Source: Cytophagales bacterium (lineage in GTDB: Bacteria > Bacteroidota > Bacteroidia > Cytophagales > UBA9547). From it: a stretch of 32,686 nt of DNA. The notes below the pieces were generated by a model. It was not told where the DNA came from and searched no databases. It saw only the letters and a program-made list of their open reading frames with translations. Position numbers and translations under genes: made by a program. The stretch is taken from the NCBI GenBank assembly GCA_014376535.1, contig JACMRH010000485.1, positions 1-32,686 on the forward strand, read 5' to 3'. Position 1 is the stretch's first letter. Each line of letters begins with the position of its first letter. Positions 1 through 8,218 of the stretch are shown piece after piece.

Positions 1-141
1 CGTTCAGGTGGTCTTGTTAAGTCCATGCAAACACCGGCATTTTGGGATGGGACCAACGAGAAAGGACAGTTATCCGCTCCAGGCATTTATTTTTTAATAG
101 CCAACGAAGATTCCCAGAAAACAGTGACTTTGATCAGGTAA
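1..141 (+). CDS. C-terminal end of a type B T9SS-sorted protein (CHU_C tail), 5' partial
   Basis: The frame is open from the window edge and encodes 46 residues ending in TVTLIR. The pattern WDGTNEKGQ, then APGIYFLI, then a final TVTLIR fits the end of the gliding motility-associated (CHU_C, type B) sorting domain, which directs large surface proteins and adhesins through the type IX secretion system. The catalytic or adhesive part lies outside the window, so the function cannot be named. A PorP/SprF-like remnant follows directly; genes of that family commonly follow type B-sorted proteins, which supports the assignment. Confidence 0.7.
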   Translation, partial: RSGGLVKSMQTPAFWDGTNEKGQLSAPGIYFLIANEDSQKTVTLIR

Positions 142-157
142 ACACAAAGCAACTTCG

Positions 158-538
158 TTGGGCATCAGTTCTAATCAGATATTCAACAACTATTCCGTTT
201 CTGCCGGTTCTATTATCCTGAAAAGATTTTACTGTGCGAATTTTGACACTCGGTTTAGCTTAAGTCAAAATGTGGAGTTAAGCACCCACCTGCTCTGCAA
301 CTATTATACCGACTTACCTGCCCAGACAAATACTTCTGTTTCTCTACTTTTGCTCGAAACTGTGGCAGGAGGGTTAGGTTTTAAAAGCAAGCAAGGAACT
401 TTCGTTTATTTTTCTGTAACCGCTAATAAAGAGAGCGACCACCCAATAAGGATCTCGACCCTTTATAACAGTCTTTTATTTAGCAACCAAAACGCAATGG
501 CCGAATCGGTTGAGCTATCCTTAGCTTATTGCTACTAA
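158..538 (+). pseudogene. PorP/SprF-like outer-membrane barrel, C-terminal remnant
   Basis: The open frame gives 126 residues from a TTG codon; no ATG exists upstream before the in-frame stop at 131-133. Alternating hydrophobic strands and the ending HPIRISTLY followed by SVELSLAYCY, with a terminal aromatic residue, resemble the last strands of PorP/SprF proteins. These are usually about 300 residues and are partners of type B T9SS substrates. The N-terminal half and the signal peptide are absent, so it is probably a truncated relic of a PorP/SprF partner of the preceding CHU_C gene. The family call rests on pattern and position only; it could instead be a short unrelated beta-rich protein. 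Confidence 0.42.
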
Positions 539-647
539 CATTTTAATTGGCAGGTACTATTTAATTGGTAACAAATCCATTACAAGGCGATGGATTCCCA
601 GAACTCAATAAATACTACAGGTTCCAAGTTATAGTAGATGCCGCGCA

Positions 648-690
648 CTTCTATTTGCCTAAACACACAATGTATAAGGGCAAATAGAAG
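648..690. terminator. Hairpin between convergent genes
   Basis: CTTCTATTTGCC at 648-659 and GGCAAATAGAAG at 679-690 form a perfect 12-bp stem with a 19-nt loop. It lies between the end of the PorP/SprF-like remnant (plus strand) and the end of the HExxH protein gene (minus strand). A T-run follows on the plus strand about 15 nt later, so it may act as a terminator, though not a textbook one. Confidence 0.45.
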
Positions 691-739
691 AATTGTAGCA
701 TATAGTTTTTTAACAGCTTGGCTTATTTAATTAGCACTA

Positions 740-2707
740 TTATTTCTTAATAATTTTGTGAAAGGAGTTTCCTGTTTTAACCAGGTATATACCGGCTTTA
801 AGTTCGTTTCCGAAAGTAGCTACACTTATATTTTTGAATGAAAGTACCACTTGGCCTTCGGTTGTAATCACTTCAATATCGGAGGGGTTTGTAAGGACCA
901 CATTGAAATTTTCACTACTAGGGTTTGGAGATACGCTAGCAATAATTAAATCCTCTATTGATTCGTCTAATGAGGTAATGGTAGATGTAAAATTTGCAGT
1001 AACTTTTTTGTTTACATTCATCAGGATTTTCAATGGAGTGGTACTGCCTGAAGCATCGCCTGACCATCCTACAAATTTAAAACCGGCTTTAGGATAAGCG
1101 GTTAAAGTAGCTGTATCTCCCACCAGAAATCCACTTACTTCTGGAGAGATTCCTCCTTCACCTAAAATGGTTCCGGTGAAAGTAACAGTGTTTAAATTTC
1201 TCAATTTTGCCGATTCGTACCATTTTGTATTGATGCTTGCAGCACCAGTAACACCAGTTACAAGACCTAGCTTGTAATTATACTTGGCTTTTCGGGTAGC
1301 TTCACCTCTGTAGATATAATTTGTGTTGGTGATTATTGCGATTACAACTCCACTTGCTGGTGCCGCATCCAGTTTAAGGAAACAATTACCTTTTGAAACG
1401 TATTCGCTATAAATAGCCTTTCCGGTTGTAGTCCTGTATGCCAACTGGCAAGTCATGTTTTCCCCAATTGGCTGGAAATTAACAGTTACAGTATTGCCAG
1501 TTACTGTCAAGGGAATCTGATTTGAACCAGACCAGCCCGGCAATGTTAAAGTATCTGGCGTAAGAATGTTGCCGTTTCTTGTTGTCATAACATAAGGAGT
1601 TACTTTCCAAAGTGGTGGCTGTGAAGTAGAAGGCTGGTATTCAGCGCCAATATTTGCTCCAAAATTTGAGTTTAAGAGATTAATAGATGCAGTGGTCCAT
1701 TCACCCAGATCCATTATAGCCATCTTTGATCTGTATTCAGTAATAACACGTCTCATTTGGGTTTCGCCAATTCCACCGGCAAGACCTTCCAAAACACGTC
1801 CCGGGCAATTCACCCATATCCAACCAATCGCACCATCGCCAACAATTTGAGCTAGAACAGTAGGAAACATACTGCTGTATTGGTGGCCGCCCAATGTTCT
1901 TCTCCAATGGCATAATTGTTTGCCAGCGGCATCATATTGATTTACACCTTCCGCAGAAGGTCCACCAAACGTATTGTTTAATAGCCAGCCCGAATAACAT
2001 TCAATGGGCATAAAAGGTGCCATTAAATCTGTAGCATTAAGGTTTCCCATGGATCGGTAATTACCACTTCTTCTGGCATCGGCAGTTTGCTGGAGCCATA
2101 CGTTTCCTCCTTCCTGAAACCAAGCAGACTGTTTTACACCTGGCATATCAGCCAATACCGCATGAATACCTTCGTGAACCATTGCTCCTTTTTGGAATTC
2201 ATCGTTATATTGTGGATCAAAAGATTGTATTGGAACATAAGATGCTAGAACCATAGGCCAATTTTGGTTTTGATATCTAATATTGCTTTGCCAACCACCA
2301 AGAGCATTACTGTCTGCATTATCCGAACAAGTCAATCCTGAACCGTATAAGTAAATAGTACTTCTGTAGCCATTTCTTGCTCTTTTGTCTGACGGCCAAC
2401 CCATTACATCCCTGAAATATGCAAAGTCATCATTCATTCTGATTAACAAATTCTTGATAGCAAGTTCAGTAATGGTTGAGCGTTTATTAGGGCCCCATCT
2501 AAATGTGAACCAACGGTCATTCACTTCTCCTACTACTTGTATGCAATCATTTAAGTTTTTAGTAGGTTCAACAAAATTGGGGTTTTGTTCCTTGAAATTG
2601 TACCGCACGTTAGGCGAATAAGTTGGCCACTTAAATGGATTCCCTGTTTGGGCAAATGTGCCTACTGCAAAAAGGGAAATGCAAAATTGTAAAATAGTTT
2701 TTTTCAT
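740..2707 (-). CDS. Secreted HExxH (gluzincin-like, DUF6055-like) protein with InlB-type repeat and T9SS sorting domain
   Basis: The product has 655 residues with a signal peptide (MKKTILQF to TFAQ). Residues about 45-330 form a DUF6055-like domain containing H178-E-G-I-H182 and a downstream E199 in WFQEGGNVW, the ligand set of zinc gluzincin peptidases. A beta-rich stretch follows, then a divergent InlB B-repeat near 540-575 (FVGWSGDASG, KKVTANF), then a T9SS sorting domain from about 590 (ITSLDE, SPNPSSENF, IIKK). It is probably exported and surface-bound or released. Whether it cleaves protein or acts on glycoproteins is not shown. It stands alone, facing away from the CE1 gene. The DUF6055 name is from recollection of the pattern; the HExxH motif is seen directly. 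Confidence 0.72.
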   Translation of the reverse strand: MKKTILQFCISLFAVGTFAQTGNPFKWPTYSPNVRYNFKEQNPNFVEPTKNLNDCIQVVGEVNDRWFTFRWGPNKRSTITELAIKNLLIRMNDDFAYFRDVMGWPSDKRARNGYRSTIYLYGSGLTCSDNADSNALGGWQSNIRYQNQNWPMVLASYVPIQSFDPQYNDEFQKGAMVHEGIHAVLADMPGVKQSAWFQEGGNVWLQQTADARRSGNYRSMGNLNATDLMAPFMPIECYSGWLLNNTFGGPSAEGVNQYDAAGKQLCHWRRTLGGHQYSSMFPTVLAQIVGDGAIGWIWVNCPGRVLEGLAGGIGETQMRRVITEYRSKMAIMDLGEWTTASINLLNSNFGANIGAEYQPSTSQPPLWKVTPYVMTTRNGNILTPDTLTLPGWSGSNQIPLTVTGNTVTVNFQPIGENMTCQLAYRTTTGKAIYSEYVSKGNCFLKLDAAPASGVVIAIITNTNYIYRGEATRKAKYNYKLGLVTGVTGAASINTKWYESAKLRNLNTVTFTGTILGEGGISPEVSGFLVGDTATLTAYPKAGFKFVGWSGDASGSTTPLKILMNVNKKVTANFTSTITSLDESIEDLIIASVSPNPSSENFNVVLTNPSDIEVITTEGQVVLSFKNISVATFGNELKAGIYLVKTGNSFHKIIKK

Positions 2708-2824
2708 ACCTTAATTTCTGATTTGTATACTGAAAGCAAATGGCAGAAGGTAATAGTAACGATTAGTGGTTTATTGGGTAGCATTGTTGAAAAATTTACA
2801 AATCTGTATAACCAATAATAGTAT

Positions 2825-3187
2825 TCAGGAAAAGCATTCCTTAGCTACCATTCTTTGGTGATCAATTTTCAAGTTAGATGTACTAATTTTGCTCTTTAAG
2901 ATTTGCAAATCATCACTTACTTTCCTTTCAACTACTTTAGCATAAATCTGAGTAGTTCTAATGCTATTGTAACCAAGCATTTTGCTCACAGTCTCTATTG
3001 GAACTCCATTTGTTAAAGTAATCGTTGTAGCAAAAGTGTGGCGTGCAAGGTGGAAGGTTAAGTTTTTGTCAATCTCACATATGTCACCTATTTCTTTTAG
3101 GTAGCTGTTCAATCGTTGGTTTGAAATGCTAGGAAAAATTGTTCCATGTGCTAAACATGCAGGATGATCTTTATATTTAACTGTAAT
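2825..3187 (-). pseudogene. Tyrosine recombinase, C-terminal catalytic fragment
   Basis: The frame is open from a TGA at 3188-3190 to the stop near 2825, about 120 codons, with no proper start. It encodes the C-terminal part of a Bacteroidota phage-type integrase: HLARHTFAT (box II HxxR), MLGYNSIRTTQIYAKV with the catalytic Tyr. The usual His of LGH is Tyr here. From about 2866 to 3179 the DNA is nearly identical to 30711-31024, and the match stops abruptly at 3179. The N-terminal and core-binding domains are absent, so this cannot be a working integrase. It is a duplicated or rearranged piece of the element whose larger but also broken copy lies at 30793-31459. Confidence 0.85.
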
Positions 3188-3375
3188 TCACCAAATAGCT
3201 ATTCCAATTTTGGGGCTGGGCTTTACGTTGTGGGGATCCATCTTGAATTTGTAAATATTTTTAATGATTTATTAACATTTTTTGACAAAATAGGTTTGCA
3301 AAACCTCTCTTTCATTGTAGCTGATTAAAGTACAATCTTAAAATGGATTGCTTATTATCTTTAGTCAAGTACGGT

Positions 3376-4485
3376 ATGAAAAAGACATTAACTCAGGTAT
3401 TTAGTTCATTGAAGTATGGCACTACTTCCGTAAGTAAGGCTGCCACAATTGCAAGCTTGTTATTACTTCCTTTCTTATCGGGAGCCCAAACAACAACCCT
3501 CTCATTGCCAGGCCAAAGTAACCCAAGAACCATATTTGTTTATGCTCCTTCCGGCCTTGCTAAAAACAGACCTTTGGTAATTTCAATGCATGGTCTGGGC
3601 AACGTCATCAACGATCAGAGAACAGCAACTAAATGGGATTTAGTGGCGGATACGGCAAAGATTCTTGTGGTCTATCCACAAGGAGAAGGAGGCTCATGGG
3701 ATATAAGTGGCAACAAAGACACTGATTTTATATCTGCCATCATAGAATCTATGGTCACCAAATACAGTATTGACCGCAACAGGGTGTATGTTTCAGGGTT
3801 TTCTATGGGTGGTATGATGAGTTACCATGCCGCCAATAAAATTGCCAACAAGGTTGCAGCAATCGGCCCAGTTTCAGGTTACTTATTCGGTAATCCCGTA
3901 GCAAGTTCCAGGCCTATGCCAATCATCCATGTTCATGGTCTTTCAGATAACGTAGTTTATTATACACCTAACGGAAACCAACAAGGAGTAGTTGCCACGC
4001 TGCAAAAGTGGAGAACCTGGAACCAGTGCCCATCTACAGGAACAAAAACCACCCCTTATCCTGTAAACAAGCCGCTTTCTAAATCTACAATGGAATATTG
4101 GGGGCCTTGTAAAAATAGTGCAGTTCAACTGGTCTTTTTATACAATAAATACCATGAGCATTCCATCGACCCGGCAGGTGTGAATACAACTTATGAACTA
4201 TGGAACTTTTTCAAAAAACAAACTTTAAATGCGGGAACAGTTACAGGACTTGAAGGAGAAGAATTTTCTAGCTCATCCGTTTACCCTAATCCTTTTACAA
4301 ATATTCTTTCGATCTTTGTTAAAGGTAGATTTAACTATCATTTAATTTCGATGTCTGGTACAATTCTGAGTGAGGGAGCTGGAGAGAATATAATTAAAAT
4401 CAATGACCTACATCCAAAAGGCATCTATTTGCTAAAAGTTTATCAAGTTGATAAGTCTCAAATAATAAAAGTCGTGAAAGAATGA
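3376..4485 (+). CDS. Secreted CE1/PHB-depolymerase-type esterase with T9SS sorting domain
   Basis: This is an alpha/beta-hydrolase of the polyhydroxybutyrate depolymerase/feruloyl-acetylxylan esterase type, probably removing feruloyl or acetyl groups from hemicellulose outside the cell. The ATG at 3376 (MKKTLTQV) is preferred to that at 3343 because it places the signal peptide (SLLLLPFLSGAQ) near the N-terminus. The nucleophile is S143 in GFSMGG, followed by HVHGLSDNVV (Asp) and YHEHS (His). From about residue 290 a linker VTGLEGEE leads to a T9SS domain with VYPNPFTN and KGIYLLKV. It is the first gene of the plus-strand enzyme run. The exact ester substrate cannot be read from sequence. Confidence 0.82.
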   Translation: MKKTLTQVFSSLKYGTTSVSKAATIASLLLLPFLSGAQTTTLSLPGQSNPRTIFVYAPSGLAKNRPLVISMHGLGNVINDQRTATKWDLVADTAKILVVYPQGEGGSWDISGNKDTDFISAIIESMVTKYSIDRNRVYVSGFSMGGMMSYHAANKIANKVAAIGPVSGYLFGNPVASSRPMPIIHVHGLSDNVVYYTPNGNQQGVVATLQKWRTWNQCPSTGTKTTPYPVNKPLSKSTMEYWGPCKNSAVQLVFLYNKYHEHSIDPAGVNTTYELWNFFKKQTLNAGTVTGLEGEEFSSSSVYPNPFTNILSIFVKGRFNYHLISMSGTILSEGAGENIIKINDLHPKGIYLLKVYQVDKSQIIKVVKE

Positions 4486-4609
4486 GTGGTTTACAGTCGA
4501 ATGATAAAATAAACTTAACTCATTTCAATACTTTTTATGATCTATTTGGTCTAACATATATAATATAGACTAATCGTAACAAAACAGATGGTATAATAAA
4601 ACTAACAAC

Positions 4610-6394
4610 ATGAAAAAAATATTAGGACTAGTTATTGGATTAGGATGTACTATTGGCTGTCTAGGTCAAGCGCAGGTGGGTTTCAATATAAATGTAAACC
4701 AGGGCAGAAAGCCAATCAACCCTGATATTTACGGAACAAATACCTATAAAGCAGTTGGAAAAGACACATTAAATCCAACAGTTAGCAGGTTTGGAGGCAA
4801 CAGGAGTTCAGCTTATAACTGGGAAAATAACTTTTCAAATGCAGGCTCAGATTATATCTTTAGCAGCGACGACTGGTGGTTAGATGCAGTGGGAATTAAT
4901 AAAAATACCTGGAAGACGGTTTCTGGTTCTCCCGTCCAGGCACTGGTTGATTCTGCCGGTAAAACAAAACGTTCAAGCATGATCACTCTACAAGCAATGG
5001 GATATGTTTCAGCCGATGGTAATGGAGCGGTTGCCTGTAACGCACCATGTAATAGATGGATTCCTGCTTATGCCAATAAACCAGGAGGAAATTATCAATA
5101 CCCTCCTGATAAAACCGACAACGCAGTATACCTGGATGAGGAAGTTTCATGGCTGGTTAATAAATACGGCAAAGCAAGTAGCGGAGGGATAAAATACTAT
5201 CAGATTGACAACGAACCTGAACTATGGAATTCCACACACAGTAAAATCAGGACGAAACTTGTTACACCAGTTGAACTAGCTCAGATAAATGAAACATTTG
5301 GCAAAATGATAAGAATAATTGACCCAAGTGCTTCAATTATGGGTTTTGTAGCCTTTGGTTGGTATGGTTTGGTAACTGTTGATTTAAAAACCTACTTGAA
5401 AGAAATGAAAATAAGGTCAACTGCATACGGATCTCCGTTGATAGATATTTTTGACTGGCATTTCTATCCAAATGATCTTCTTAATTATACAGCAAATAAA
5501 GAATGGGATTTGCTACAGGCTCCCAGGATACTCTGGGATTCAAAATATTTTATTCAGGGAGGAGCAGGACCCATGGGATATTATGGAAATGCACCGCAGT
5601 TAATGAAAAGATATAAAGGTATTATCAACACAGAATTTCCGGGACTAAAAATGGGTATCACGGAATGGAATTCGTCTTACGATGAAACCAAAGTGGTAAG
5701 TGGTTTATATGTGGCGGATATTTTGGGTGTCTATGGCCAGGAAGATATTGAAGTAGCAACTTACTTTACAAGACCTACCGCTTATGCTGCGACAGGATTT
5801 AAGCTATTCAGAAATTATGATGGTAAGAACTCAACTTACGGTGATACATATGTGCAGGCAATATCTTCAGATGTACCCAACGCAACGGTTTATGCTTCAA
5901 CAGAAAGTAAAACCAACGATGACAGAATTCATATAATTGCTGTATCCAAAAACATGACAAGTACTACTAATGGTACTTTTACTGTTAGCGGAACTAAATC
6001 ATATATCAAAGCTGAAGTCTACTATTTCGATCCTACCTCACAAAAGATCAAAAAAGGACAAGATATTACTGGAATTACTGGAAATGCTTTTCAATATAAT
6101 TTGCCTAATCATTCAGCAGTACATTTTGTGTTGACCACCTCAACAGTTACTGGCCTTGAAGATGAAAGATATGATGATAAGATAAATTTGTTTCCACAAC
6201 CTTTTGAAAAAGACTTTAGGATTGAAGCGGGTAAAGAGTTTATTGCCACAATTTACTCTTTAGATGGGGTCAAGATTTCTAATGGAATATACCAAAATGA
6301 AGCATTTCTTGGAAATGATCTGTCTAAAGGTACTTACCTGGTAAAAATTGAAATTGATAATCAGGTTTATAATAAGAAGGTTATCAAGTATTAA
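4610..6394 (+). CDS. GH44 endoglucanase/xyloglucanase with T9SS sorting domain
   Basis: The 594-residue protein begins with a signal peptide (GCLGQAQ). The body matches glycoside hydrolase family 44: FGGNRSSAYNWENNFSNAGSD near residue 60, acid/base E202 in QIDNEPELW, nucleophile E352 in GITEWNSSY. The family is retaining and cleaves beta-1,4-glucan and xyloglucan. Residues about 510-594 are a T9SS sorting domain (VTGLEDER, FPQPFEKDF, GTYLVKIE, KKVIKY). No separate CBM is visible. It lies about 125 bp after the esterase and before a hairpin terminator, so it may be its own unit. Extracellular hemicellulose or cellulose attack is inferred from family and export signal. Confidence 0.93.
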   Translation: MKKILGLVIGLGCTIGCLGQAQVGFNINVNQGRKPINPDIYGTNTYKAVGKDTLNPTVSRFGGNRSSAYNWENNFSNAGSDYIFSSDDWWLDAVGINKNTWKTVSGSPVQALVDSAGKTKRSSMITLQAMGYVSADGNGAVACNAPCNRWIPAYANKPGGNYQYPPDKTDNAVYLDEEVSWLVNKYGKASSGGIKYYQIDNEPELWNSTHSKIRTKLVTPVELAQINETFGKMIRIIDPSASIMGFVAFGWYGLVTVDLKTYLKEMKIRSTAYGSPLIDIFDWHFYPNDLLNYTANKEWDLLQAPRILWDSKYFIQGGAGPMGYYGNAPQLMKRYKGIINTEFPGLKMGITEWNSSYDETKVVSGLYVADILGVYGQEDIEVATYFTRPTAYAATGFKLFRNYDGKNSTYGDTYVQAISSDVPNATVYASTESKTNDDRIHIIAVSKNMTSTTNGTFTVSGTKSYIKAEVYYFDPTSQKIKKGQDITGITGNAFQYNLPNHSAVHFVLTTSTVTGLEDERYDDKINLFPQPFEKDFRIEAGKEFIATIYSLDGVKISNGIYQNEAFLGNDLSKGTYLVKIEIDNQVYNKKVIKY

Positions 6395-6445
6395 GTTAAT
6401 AAAAACATAAAATATATTAAAATACCTACTCATACATGAAAGTTC

Positions 6446-6471
6446 AGAAGGGGATGTAAGCTACCCCTTCT
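6446..6471 (+). terminator. Terminator after GH44
   Basis: AGAAGGGG at 6446-6453 pairs with CCCCTTCT at 6464-6471 across a 10-nt loop. A T-rich stretch follows (CTTATTTGATTTTT). It lies 52 bp after the GH44 stop codon. Confidence 0.7.
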
Positions 6472-6617
6472 CTTATTTGATTTTTAAAATTTATTAAAGC
6501 CTTGTCATTACATTTTTAATTCCGTCGTGTATTTGATGTGATGTTTAATTTAATTGGAATTAGAAATCTATCCTGCTTTTAGAAGCGACATTGATTGGTA
6601 CAGCCTAAAATAATTAT

Positions 6618-8176
6618 ATGAATAGAATTTTGCTCATTTTTATTCTCGGAATGCTTCAGCATATGGCTTTTGCAAAAACCCATTTTGTTTCGCCAAATGG
6701 TAGCAATTCCAATTCTGGTACAAAAAAAACCCTTTTCAAAGTATTCAACGGGCACAGGAATTGGCTGCAGGTGGAGACACAGTGTACTTTCGTGGGGGCA
6801 AATATCAGATTGCAGAAAGCGACATTGCGCTCAAAACCGGTATTTATGCATATGTTTTTAATCTTGGGAAAAGCGGAACTTCCGGAAAAAGAATCCACTA
6901 TTGGGCATACCCTTCAGAAAAGCCGGTTTTTGATTTTTCAGCTGTCAATCCAGCGAATTACAGGGTTGTAGCCTTTTATGTGACAGGTTTATGGATACAT
7001 TTCAAAGGACTTGAAGTCACAGGCGTTCAAGTGAATATTCTCACACATACACAATCTGAAAGCTTTGAGAACAGAGGCAGCAACAATATTTATGAGCAAC
7101 TCTCCATGCACGACAGTCAGGCTATCGGAATCTATTGCATAAGAGGATCGAATAAATTATTTCTGAATTGTGATGCTTACAACAATTACGATTACACCTC
7201 AGAAGGTGGAAACGTTGATGGTTTTGGTTGCCATACACCAAAGGGAGGTTCCGGGAATATTTTTAGAGGCTGCAGGGCATGGTTTAACAGCGATGATGGC
7301 TATGATTTGATTAACGAAGAGGAAGAGGTAATATTTGAAAACTGCTGGGCATTTTATAACGGATACACAACTAAGTTTGTTGGTGTAGGAGATGGAAATG
7401 GCTTCAAAGCCGGTGGATATGGCGCAACACCAGTGGCAGACCTTCCTAATCCTATACCACAACATACTGTAAGAAATTGTCTTTCTGTAGGTAACAAGGA
7501 CGCAGGTTTTTACCGAAATCACCATATAGGTGGTGGGATTTTTATCAATAATACCTCCTACAAAAATGGTGTCAATTATAACATGTTATGCAGGCTTAAT
7601 GACAATGTAACAGATATAGCCGGATATGGCATCACTATGAAAAACAACCTTGGCTACAAGGCAAGAAGTTCAGAGGTAAATAACCTTGATAAGCCCAAAA
7701 GTTTTTTGTTTAACAATTATTTTGACCTCAATCTCACCGTCAACGATGCTGATTTCTTAAGTGTAGATGAAACCCAACTCACTGCTGCCAGAAAAACTGA
7801 TGGCAGTTTGCCTGATATTACCTTTATGCAAATAGCTCCTGGAAGTGACCTTGTTGACCGTGGCGTTAATGCAGGTTATCCATTCCAGGGAAAAGGCCCG
7901 GACCTTGGCTGTTTTGAATCAGGTACGATTACCGGATCGGAATTATTATTTTCAAACAGCAGTATTCAATTGTCACCTAATCCATTTTATAGCACAATTT
8001 TAATGACCTATGAAGGCGAGTTTGCTTATACCATTTTGGATTTGACCGGCAACCTATTGGAGTCAGGAAATGCGACAAACAGTGCATTTATAGGAGGGTA
8101 ATTGTCTCCAGGAGTTTATCTAATAAATCTTAAAAGCAGTAAGGGTAACCACATGCTAAAAGCCATTAAGGATTAG
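6618..8176 (+). pseudogene. PL9-like pectate lyase (right-handed beta-helix), frameshifted and with CTD nonsense codon
   Basis: The start encodes a signal peptide (MNRILLIFILGM to AFAK) and HFVSPNGSNSNSGTKK. The frame then breaks at an A8 run (6722-6729): one more A would give TKKNPFQSIQRAQELAAGGD and join the long frame that continues from 6761. The body has beta-helix repeats and NVDGFGCH, FRGCRAWFNSDDGYDLIN, as in PL9-type pectate lyases. Near the end a TAA at 8099-8101 interrupts the T9SS sorting domain; the same frame continues with LSPGVYLINLKSS to the TAG at 8174-8176. As written the gene lacks a continuous start and the last sorting-domain strands, so secreted product is unlikely. A sequencing error in the A-run could explain the first lesion but not the second. 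Confidence 0.82.
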
Positions 8177-8218
8177 TTTGAAAAAGTATTTGAAGACGAG
8201 AAAACCGTTGAAAAAAGA

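Noticed and set aside
3188-3241. 17-codon minus-strand ORF (MDPHNVKPSPK...) just upstream of the integrase fragment
   Set aside because: Too short to support as a gene, although it marks DNA of different origin at the breakpoint.
8099-8101. Programmed read-through of the stop in the PL9-like gene
   Set aside because: A second, independent frameshift near the start makes decay the simpler explanation.
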